In this document: positions 50,996 to 57,504 of the stretch, piece by piece
Layout: the number at the start of each line of letters is the position of its first letter
How positions within the stretch are numbered: position 1 is the stretch's first letter
Assembly (NCBI RefSeq): GCF_019966535.1
Contig: NZ_JAIMID010000027.1
Span: 1-57,504, forward strand
Length of the DNA: 57,504 bases
Direction: 5' to 3'
Origin: Mesobacterium pallidum
GTDB taxonomy: Bacteria > Pseudomonadota > Alphaproteobacteria > Rhodobacterales > Rhodobacteraceae
Notes under the pieces: model-generated
What the model saw: only the letters and a program-made list of their open reading frames with translations
What the model was told of the DNA's origin: nothing
The model's database searches: none
Made by a program: the position numbers and the translations under genes

Positions 50996-52615
50996 ATGAC
51001 CACCGCCGACAGGAGTGACGCCGCACCGCGGGGCCGCATGGCCCGGGCCGGCGCGCTGCGCGTTCTGGGCGATCTCATGTGGCCCGTGCAGGCCGCTGCC
51101 GTGGCCGCGGTGATCGGCGGATGGCTGGCGGGGCAGGGGACAGGCCTTGGCTGGCTGGCGCTGTTCCTGGGTGCCGGGGCCTTGCGGGCGGGGCTGTCGC
51201 AGCTGTCGGGCCGGATCGCCTTTGCCGAAGGCCAGGCGGTGGTGGAGGCCGAGCGGCGGCGCCTGCTGGACCTTTTGACCCTGCGGCCCGGGCGGATCAG
51301 CTCGGCCGAGGTGGCGGCGCTTCTGGCCGACAAGATCTCGCTGCTGGCGCCCGAGCTGACACGCTACCGGATCGCCATGACGCGGGTGCGGGTGGTGCCG
51401 CTGGTGCTGCTGGCGCTGGTCGCCTCGCAAAGCTGGGCGGCGGCGCTGGTGCTGCTGGTCGCCGGGCCGCTGATCCCGGTCTTCATGGCGCTGATCGGCA
51501 TGGCCGCGAAAGAGGCGAGCGCGGCGCAGATGATCGAGGTCGGCGCGGTGAACCAGGTGCTGATCGACCGCATCGCCGCGCTGCCTGACGTGCGACTGCT
51601 GGGCGGGTTCGACCGGGCGCGCGCGGGCTTCGAGGGCCGGGTGGAGGCGCTGCGGGCCCGCACCATGGCCGTGCTGCGGATCGCCTTCCTGTCGTCCACG
51701 GTGCTCGAGCTCTTCGCCGCGCTCGGCATGGCGATGATTGCGGTCTACGTGGGCTTTTCGCTGCTGGGCGAGATCCGCTTCGGCACCTGGGGGGCGCCGC
51801 TGACGGCCGGGCAGGGGGTGTTCGTGCTGCTGCTTGTCCCTGAGTTCTTCCAGCCCCTGCGCGATCTGGCCGCCGCCTGGCATGACCGGGCCGCCGCCGC
51901 TGCCGTGCGGGACGAGGTGGCGGCGCTCCATGCCGATCAGGGCGCGCCGATCCTCGGGCGCGGGGCGCGCGGGCGGCGGGGGGCGGGCGCGCCGTCGCTG
52001 GTGTTGTGCGGGGGTGTCGCGCGGGGGATCGCGCTGCCGGGGATCACGCTGAGCGCCGGTCAGAGCCTTGCCGTGACGGGCCCGAGCGGGGCCGGGAAAT
52101 CGACGCTGCTGGACGTCCTGGCCGGGCTCTTGCCGCTGGAACGTGGGACGCTCGCGGTGGACGGCGCGGCGCTTGACCATACGACAGCGGATGGATGGCG
52201 CGCGCGGCTCGCCTTTGTCCCGCAGGTCGTGCATGTGCCGGACGTGACGCTGGGCGCCTACCTCGATCCCCTGGCGACGGGCGTGGACCCGGCCGAGGCG
52301 CTGGCCAAGGCCGAGGCGGGCGGCATCGTCGCCGCGTTGCGCGATGGCCTGGGCACCCGGCTGGGCGAGACCGGCGCGGGCGTCTCGGGCGGAGAGGCGC
52401 GGCGCCTCGCGCTGGCCCGTGCCTTCGTCGCCGGGGCCGATGTGATCCTGGCGGACGAGCCGACGGCGGATCTTGACACCGACACGGGCGCGAAGGTCAT
52501 CGCCGCGTTGAGGCGGGCACAGAAGGACGGAGCCATCGTCATCGCGGCCACCCACGACCCGGCGCTGATCGTGGCGCTGGACGGCGCGGCGCCGATGCCG
52601 GGGGGCGTCTCATGA
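50996..52615 (+). CDS. cydD: ABC exporter subunit CydD
   Basis: One half of the heterodimeric CydDC exporter of glutathione and cysteine needed to assemble cytochrome bd. The 539 aa comprise six membrane helices (residues about 20-300) and an ATPase with Walker A GPSGAGKST, signature VSGGEARRLAL and Walker B VILADEPTADLD. The upstream 130 nt contains an AT-rich TTGATATTATATC that may be its promoter; no gene lies there. It overlaps cydC by 4 nt. Confidence 0.93.
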   Translation: MTTADRSDAAPRGRMARAGALRVLGDLMWPVQAAAVAAVIGGWLAGQGTGLGWLALFLGAGALRAGLSQLSGRIAFAEGQAVVEAERRRLLDLLTLRPGRISSAEVAALLADKISLLAPELTRYRIAMTRVRVVPLVLLALVASQSWAAALVLLVAGPLIPVFMALIGMAAKEASAAQMIEVGAVNQVLIDRIAALPDVRLLGGFDRARAGFEGRVEALRARTMAVLRIAFLSSTVLELFAALGMAMIAVYVGFSLLGEIRFGTWGAPLTAGQGVFVLLLVPEFFQPLRDLAAAWHDRAAAAAVRDEVAALHADQGAPILGRGARGRRGAGAPSLVLCGGVARGIALPGITLSAGQSLAVTGPSGAGKSTLLDVLAGLLPLERGTLAVDGAALDHTTADGWRARLAFVPQVVHVPDVTLGAYLDPLATGVDPAEALAKAEAGGIVAALRDGLGTRLGETGAGVSGGEARRLALARAFVAGADVILADEPTADLDTDTGAKVIAALRRAQKDGAIVIAATHDPALIVALDGAAPMPGGVS

Positions 52616-54330
52616 GGCGGCTTTGCCAGATCGCCGCGACGCTCTGGCGCGCGGACCCATGGGCCATGGCGCGGGGCGCGGCGGCGGCGCTGGCCGTGCT
52701 GATGATGGGCGCGGCGTTGCTGGGGCTGTCGGGCTGGTTCGTGACGGCCGCGGCCGCCGCGGGGCTGGCGGGGATCGGCGTCGCCTTCGACGTCTTCCGC
52801 CCCTCGGCCGGGGTGCGGTTCCTGGCGCTTGGCCGCGCGGGCGCGCGCTATGCCGAGCGGCTCTTGACCCATGACGCGACCCTGCGCGCGTTGGCGGCGC
52901 TGCGCCTGACGCTCTTGCGGCAGATGGAAGGCCTGCCGGTCGATACCCTGCGCCGGATGCGCAGCGCGGGGGCGCTGACGCGGGTGACGGCGGATGTCGA
53001 TGCGCTGGACGGGCTGGTGCTGCGGCTGGTGCTGCCGGCACTGGCGGCGCTGGTGACGCTGCTGGGGGCGGGGCTGATGCTCTGGTGGCTCGTGGGCCTG
53101 GGACTCGCGCTGGCCGTGGCCAGCGGGGTGCTGGTCTTTGGCGTGCTCGTGCTGGGCGTCACCCTGTGGCTCTCGACGGCCCCCGCGCGGCGGGCCGAGC
53201 AGGCCCGGCAAGCCTTGCGTCACGCGTCGATGGGCCTCTTTCGCGGCCATCGCGACGTGATCCAGCAGGGGCGGCTGCCGCTGGCCCGTGCGCAGATCGA
53301 CACCGCCGATGCCGAGGCCCGCACGCAGGAAGATCACGTGGCCCGGGTGGACGAGGGCGCGGGGTTGGCCCTGTCGCTGCTGATAGCGCTGGCCGGGACG
53401 GCCGCGCTGTGGCTGGGCGGGCAGGCGGTCGCGGCGGGCACGCTGGACCCGGCGCGGGCGGCCATCGGGCTTTTCGTCGCGCTGGCTCTGGCCGAGGCGC
53501 TGATGCCGCTGCGCCGGGGGGTGACCGAGCTGGGGCGGATGCTGGACGCGGCCAGCCGGATCGACCCAACGGTTGCCGAGGAGACACTCGAGCCGCGCAG
53601 CGTGACGCCCCGCCCCGGCGCGATCCTGGCGTTGCGCGACGTCACCGTCACCGCCCCGGACCGCATCCAGCCGCTGTTCGAACCGCTCACGCTGACCCTC
53701 GCCCCCGGCGACTGGGTCGCGCTGACCGGCGCCTCGGGCAGCGGCAAGAGCAGCCTTCTGGACGTGATCGCCGGGCTGCGCGGGGCTGCGGGCGGAGAGA
53801 TCCTGCTGTCCGGCCTGCCGCTTGCCGACTGGCCCGAGGCGCAACTGCGCCAGCACGTCACCCTGTTGCCGCAACGGGCGCTGCTGGTGGGCGGGACGAT
53901 CCGCGAGAACCTGGCGCTGGCCCGCGACGATCTCGACGACACGATGGCGTGGGAGGTGCTGAGGACCGTCTGCCTCGACCACGTCATCGAACAGGCGGGC
54001 GGCCTCGGTGCCGTACTGGGCGAGGGGGGCACGGGCCTGTCGGGCGGGGAGACCCGCCGCCTTGCCCTGGCCCGTGCCCTGCTGCGCCGCCCCGCGCTGC
54101 TGCTGCTGGACGAGCCGACCGAGGGGCTGGACGATGCCACGGCCCGGCAGGTCCTCACGAACATCCGCGCCGCCCTTCCGCGGGCCGCCGTGCTCATGGC
54201 CTCGCACCGCGCGGCTGAACGGGGCACCGCCTCACGTGTCGTTGACATGAAATATCTGGGTTTCGGAATATCTCATGATCCAGATCAAACGGTCCCCCCG
54301 CCCGACGGGCTAGGCAAGGCCCAAAGCTGA
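52612..54330 (+). CDS. cydC: ABC exporter subunit CydC
   Basis: The partner of CydD; 572 aa with six membrane helices, then Walker A GASGSGKSS near residue 378, signature LSGGETRRLALARALL and Walker B LLLDEPTEGLD. It follows cydD with ATGA overlap. The last 40 residues (MKYLGFGISHDPDQ) are a weakly conserved tail whose DNA holds a candidate FNR site for cydA, 82 nt downstream. Confidence 0.93.
   Translation: MRRLCQIAATLWRADPWAMARGAAAALAVLMMGAALLGLSGWFVTAAAAAGLAGIGVAFDVFRPSAGVRFLALGRAGARYAERLLTHDATLRALAALRLTLLRQMEGLPVDTLRRMRSAGALTRVTADVDALDGLVLRLVLPALAALVTLLGAGLMLWWLVGLGLALAVASGVLVFGVLVLGVTLWLSTAPARRAEQARQALRHASMGLFRGHRDVIQQGRLPLARAQIDTADAEARTQEDHVARVDEGAGLALSLLIALAGTAALWLGGQAVAAGTLDPARAAIGLFVALALAEALMPLRRGVTELGRMLDAASRIDPTVAEETLEPRSVTPRPGAILALRDVTVTAPDRIQPLFEPLTLTLAPGDWVALTGASGSGKSSLLDVIAGLRGAAGGEILLSGLPLADWPEAQLRQHVTLLPQRALLVGGTIRENLALARDDLDDTMAWEVLRTVCLDHVIEQAGGLGAVLGEGGTGLSGGETRRLALARALLRRPALLLLDEPTEGLDDATARQVLTNIRAALPRAAVLMASHRAAERGTASRVVDMKYLGFGISHDPDQTVPPPDGLGKAQS
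54275..54288. promoter_or_regulatory. Candidate FNR/CRP-type site upstream of cydA
   Basis: ATGAT-CCAG-ATCAA differs from the FNR consensus TTGAT-N4-ATCAA at one position. It lies in the 3' end of cydC, 125 nt before the cydA start, a sensible place for oxygen-responsive control of cydABX. Confidence 0.4.
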
Positions 54331-54412
54331 CTCTGATCCGCAGGTTCAGCCCGACTTGAAAGATGCATCTCACACGCTCTTTTGTGAGATGCAGCAGCAA
54401 AAGGAGACACCC

Positions 54413-56038
54413 ATGGAGCTCGATGTCGTCGAGCTGTCTCGCCTGCAATTCGCGATGACGGCCATGTTCCACTTTCTCTTCGTGCCGCTGACGCTGGGCC
54501 TGTCGCTCATCGTCGCGATCATGGAGACGGTCTACGTGATGACCAACCGCCCGATCTGGCGCCAGATGGCCAAGTTCTGGGGCATGCTGTTCGGGATCAA
54601 CTTCGTGCTGGGCGTCGCCACGGGCATCACGATGGAATTCCAGTTCGGCATGAACTGGAGCTATTACAGCCATTACGTTGGCGACGTCTTCGGCGCCCCG
54701 CTGGCGATGGAGGGGCTGATGGCCTTCTTCCTCGAGGCGACATTCGTGGGGCTGTTCTTTTTCGGCTGGGACAAGCTGTCGAAAGTCCAGCACATGGTCG
54801 TGGCCTGGCTGGTGGCGCTGGGATCGAACTTCTCGGCCCTGTGGATCCTCATTGCCAACGGCTGGATGGCCAACCCGGTGGGGGCCGAGTTCAACCCCGA
54901 CACCATGCGGATGGAGATGACGTCGTTTTTCGACGTGCTCTTCAACGAAGTGGCGCAGTCGAAATTCGTGCACACGGTCTCGGCCGGCTATGTCACCGCC
55001 AGCGTCTTCGTGCTGGGTGTCTCGGCGCTGTACCTGCTGCAACGTCGGCACGAGAACCTCGCCCGCCGGTCCATCGCCGTGGCGGCCAGCTTTGGCCTCG
55101 CCTCGGCGCTGTCGGTGGTCGTGCTGGGGGACGAGTCGGGCTATTCGGCCAGCCAGACGCAAAAGATGAAACTCGCCGCGATCGAGGCGATGTGGCAGAC
55201 GGAGCCTGCGCCCGCGCCCTTTACCCTCGTCGGCTTCCCCGACCAGGAGGCGCGCGAGACGCATTACGCGATCCACATCCCCTGGGCCATGGGGCTGATC
55301 GGCACCCGGTCGCTTGACACCGTGATTCCGGGCATCAACGAACTGGTGGCCGACAACGCGCAGAAGATCGAACGCGGCATCATCGCCTATGACGCGCTGA
55401 TGACCATCCGGGCCGAGCGGGACGCCGCCCCGGCCGAGGTGCGCGCCACCTTCGAGCAGCATTCGGACGACCTGGGCTATGCCTTCCTGCTGATGCGCTA
55501 CGTGGATGACCCGCGCGAGGCGACGCCGGAACAGATCGCGCAGGCGGCCGAGGACACGGTGCCCGGCGTGGCGCCGCTGTTCTGGGCGTTCCGCATCATG
55601 GTGGGGCTGGGGTTCAGCTTCATCGCGGTGATGCTCTATTTCTTCTACCGCGCGTCGTTCAAGGGCATGAACTTCCCGCGCTGGTCGCTGTATGGCGCCG
55701 TCGCGATCATCCCCGCCCCCTGGATCGCGGCCGAGCTCGGGTGGTTCGTGGCGGAATACGGCCGCCAGCCCTGGACGGTTGACGGGGTGCTGCCGACCGC
55801 GCTGTCGGTCAGCCACCTGAGCGTGACGGACCTGCTGATCACCCTCACCGGTTTCGTAATCTTCTACACGGTGCTCTTCGTGATCGAGGTCAGCCTGATG
55901 GTGAAATACATCCGCAAGGGCCCGACCCAGGACGTGGAAGAGACCCGCAAGTGGCAGGAGCGGCACGAACACCGCCTGCGCACCCATGATGGCAAGGGGC
56001 CCTTTGCGCCCGGTGCCGCCTCGACCCCGGCGGAGTAA
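54413..56038 (+). CDS. cydA: Cytochrome bd oxidase subunit I
   Basis: The quinol-oxidising subunit, 541 aa, with heme ligands H20 (MTAMFH), H187 (KFVHTVSAGY) and M396 (FRIMVG) and the conserved GWFVAEYGRQPW block. The Q-loop between H187 and M396 is of the long form seen in Escherichia coli-like enzymes. The start at 54413 (MELDVVELSRLQF) follows AAGGAGA. With high oxygen affinity it would serve as terminal oxidase when formate or urate electrons enter under low oxygen. Confidence 0.97.
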   Translation: MELDVVELSRLQFAMTAMFHFLFVPLTLGLSLIVAIMETVYVMTNRPIWRQMAKFWGMLFGINFVLGVATGITMEFQFGMNWSYYSHYVGDVFGAPLAMEGLMAFFLEATFVGLFFFGWDKLSKVQHMVVAWLVALGSNFSALWILIANGWMANPVGAEFNPDTMRMEMTSFFDVLFNEVAQSKFVHTVSAGYVTASVFVLGVSALYLLQRRHENLARRSIAVAASFGLASALSVVVLGDESGYSASQTQKMKLAAIEAMWQTEPAPAPFTLVGFPDQEARETHYAIHIPWAMGLIGTRSLDTVIPGINELVADNAQKIERGIIAYDALMTIRAERDAAPAEVRATFEQHSDDLGYAFLLMRYVDDPREATPEQIAQAAEDTVPGVAPLFWAFRIMVGLGFSFIAVMLYFFYRASFKGMNFPRWSLYGAVAIIPAPWIAAELGWFVAEYGRQPWTVDGVLPTALSVSHLSVTDLLITLTGFVIFYTVLFVIEVSLMVKYIRKGPTQDVEETRKWQERHEHRLRTHDGKGPFAPGAASTPAE

Positions 56039-56043
56039 GCGAC

Positions 56044-57207
56044 ATGATCCTGCACGAATTGATCGATTTCGAGATCCTGCGCGTGATCTGGTGGGTGCTG
56101 CTGGGCGTGCTGCTGACCGGGTTCGCGCTGACCGACGGGTTCGACATGGGGGTGGGCGCGCTCCTGCCCTTCGTCGCCAGAACGGATGTCGAGAGGCGCC
56201 AGGCCATCAACACCGTCGGCCCGGTCTGGGAAGGCAACCAGGTGTGGTTCATCCTGGGCGGCGGGGCGATCTTTGCCGCCTGGCCGCCGCTTTACGCCAT
56301 CAGCTTTTCCGGCTTCTACCTGGCCATGTTCCTGGTGCTGGCGGCGCTGATCCTGCGGCCGGTGGCGTTCAAGTACCGCTCCAAACGCGACGGCAAACGC
56401 TGGCGCGAGACCTGGGACTGGGCGCTGTTCATCGGCGGGGCGGTGCCCGCGTTGCTGTTCGGCGTGGCCGTGGGCAACGTGCTGCTGGGCGTGCCGTTCC
56501 ACCTGACCGACACGCTGATGCCGCGCTACGACGGCAGCGCGCTTGGCAAGCTCTTCGGCCTGCTGCGCCCCGTTGCGCTGCTGGCGGGCGTGGTGTCGCT
56601 GTCGATGCTGCTGATGCATGGCGCGGCCTGGCTGGGGCTCAAGGCCGACGGGCCGGTGGCCGACCGGGCGCGGCGCTTCGGCATCGTTGCGGGCCTGGTT
56701 GCGGCGTCGGGCTATGCGCTGGCCGGGCTGTGGCTGCTGGTCGGCGTGGACGGGTTCGCGCTGGTGGGAGAGGTCGCCAAGGACGGTCCGTCCAACCCGC
56801 TTTACAACGAAGTCACGCGGGGCGGGACATGGCTTGTGGCCTATGACGAGCGGCCCTGGATCGCCATCGCGCCGCTCATGGGCTTTGCCGGCATCGCCAT
56901 GGCGATCCGGGGCCTGCGGGCAGGGCGCGAGGTGTCGACCCTGCTGTGGTCCAAGCTGGGCATCACCGGCATCGTGTCGAGCGTCGGGCTGACCATGTTT
57001 CCGTTCATCCTGCCCTCCACCGTCGACCCCGACAGCTCGCTCACCGTGTGGGACGCCTCGTCCTCGCACCTGACGCTGTTCGTGATGCTGGTCGCCACGG
57101 TGATCTTCCTGCCGCTGATCCTGGCCTACACCGCCTGGGTCTACCGGGTGCTCTGGGGCAAGGTCACGCAGGACGATGTCAGCGACAACGCCGAAACCCT
57201 TTACTGA
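56044..57207 (+). CDS. cydB: Cytochrome bd oxidase subunit II
   Basis: A 387-aa membrane subunit beginning MILHELIDFEILRVIWWVLLG, with GFALTDGFDMGVGALLPF and EGNQVWFILGGGAIFAAWP, both diagnostic. It starts 5 nt after cydA and is followed by cydX after 15 nt. Confidence 0.97.
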   Translation: MILHELIDFEILRVIWWVLLGVLLTGFALTDGFDMGVGALLPFVARTDVERRQAINTVGPVWEGNQVWFILGGGAIFAAWPPLYAISFSGFYLAMFLVLAALILRPVAFKYRSKRDGKRWRETWDWALFIGGAVPALLFGVAVGNVLLGVPFHLTDTLMPRYDGSALGKLFGLLRPVALLAGVVSLSMLLMHGAAWLGLKADGPVADRARRFGIVAGLVAASGYALAGLWLLVGVDGFALVGEVAKDGPSNPLYNEVTRGGTWLVAYDERPWIAIAPLMGFAGIAMAIRGLRAGREVSTLLWSKLGITGIVSSVGLTMFPFILPSTVDPDSSLTVWDASSSHLTLFVMLVATVIFLPLILAYTAWVYRVLWGKVTQDDVSDNAETLY

Positions 57208-57222
57208 CGGAAGGACCGACAG

Positions 57223-57357
57223 ATGTGGTATTTCGCATGGATCCTCGGGCTGGCGCTCGCCGCCGCCTTCGCGGTGCTGAACGCCATGTGGCTCGAGCTG
57301 CGCAGCGACGCGGTGCTGACCTCGGACGAGGAGCCCGAGGCCGGCGGCAGGGACTGA
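57223..57357 (+). CDS. cydX: Cytochrome bd small subunit CydX
   Basis: A 44-aa single-helix subunit beginning MWYFAWILGLALAAAFAVLN, the characteristic CydX signature, followed by an acidic tail. GGAAGGACC gives the ribosome-binding site. It stabilises the CydAB complex. It is easily missed because of its length. Confidence 0.92.
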   Translation: MWYFAWILGLALAAAFAVLNAMWLELRSDAVLTSDEEPEAGGRD

Positions 57358-57371
57358 CCCGAGGGATCTGA

Positions 57372-57426
57372 CGCCCCCCGGTGCAACGGCCGGGTGTCCC
57401 TTGTGGCACCCGGGCTTTGGGGGGCG
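57372..57426 (+). terminator. cyd operon terminator
   Basis: Outer arms CGCCCCCC and GGGGGGCG enclose an inner hairpin CCGGGTG / CACCCGG (57390-57396 and 57407-57413). It is located 14 nt after cydX. Confidence 0.65.
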
Positions 57427-57504
57427 GTGTGAGCGATACTTGAACCGCGACTCCTATTGCCTGCGAGGGTAGGGGCGGCGATCGATCTCCTCCATCATTT
57501 TCTC
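57427..57504. other. Right edge, nothing firm
   Basis: No supported gene. A minus-strand frame open to the window edge ends at 57454 but shows only 16 residues. A stretch at 57433-57458 resembles the left edge of the window (44-70) in reverse orientation. Confidence 0.3.

Noticed and set aside
57437..57460. tRNA T-arm-like GGTTCAAGT on the minus strand
   Set aside because: No acceptor, D or anticodon arms can be built around it.
57454..57504. C-terminal end of a leftward gene at the right edge
   Set aside because: Only 16 codons (ending RRPYPRRQ) are visible, with no recognisable motif, so a real gene cannot be told from a chance open frame.

Overview
The window looks like a GC-rich alphaproteobacterial replicon, most likely Rhodobacterales (Roseobacter group). 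The indicators are a membrane-bound urate hydroxylase PuuD, a fused FdsG-FdsB formate dehydrogenase subunit, DUF3305/DUF3306/TorD formate dehydrogenase accessory genes, DUF6494/DUF6505-type small proteins, and TRAP transport with RpiR control. I see no rRNA, tRNA, CRISPR array or intact insertion sequence. A plasmid-type origin lies near 23 kb: a Rep_3-family initiator, a 22-bp iteron array and a divergent parAB pair. The window is therefore probably part of a large plasmid or chromid, although an integrated plasmid cannot be excluded.

Layout. 0-7.9 kb: a possible 46-aa leader peptide with two hairpins, malate synthase G, a low-GC ORFan, then purine-degradation genes (ureidoglycine aminohydrolase, xanthine/uracil-type permease, 5-hydroxyisourate hydrolase, LysR regulator). 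7.9-9.2 kb: puuD. 9.5-14.6 kb: molybdenum cofactor and FDH maturation genes (DUF2478 protein, fdhD, mobA, mobB, a moeA fused to an extra N-terminal domain, a TusA-like protein). 14.7-19.5 kb: NAD-linked cytosolic formate dehydrogenase (fused fdsGB, fdsA). 19.9-21.8 kb: an orphan histidine kinase. 22-25.8 kb: repA, iterons, parA, parB. 25.9-41.3 kb: a second formate dehydrogenase island. It holds the DUF6494-Mrp-ligase-like-DUF6505 module, a TupA-like/cytochrome c fusion, a polyferredoxin, DUF3305, DUF3306, TorD, a TAT peptide protein, fdhABC, a WD40-cytochrome c protein, a 41-aa membrane protein and an NtrC-like regulator lacking GAFTGA. 41.4-50.9 kb: a MaoC protein, then an RpiR-controlled cassette of N-formylglutamate amidohydrolase-like protein, TRAP transporter, glutamine synthetase-like ligase, aldehyde dehydrogenase and iron alcohol dehydrogenase. 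51-57.4 kb: cydDCABX for cytochrome bd oxidase.

How it fits together. Urate breakdown leads towards glyoxylate, which malate synthase G can combine with acetyl-CoA. Formate is the second theme. Two molybdenum/tungsten formate dehydrogenases, one feeding NAD+ and one membrane-bound, sit with the cofactor genes they need, and the N-formylglutamate amidohydrolase homologue could release formate. The GS-like/ADH/ALDH/amidohydrolase set could alternatively be a gamma-glutamylation route for an imported amino alcohol. Two unrelated intergenic repeat families divide the window: a 23-nt CTTTCA...AAATACTC element only left of the origin, and long GGAGTTTA hairpins only to the right.
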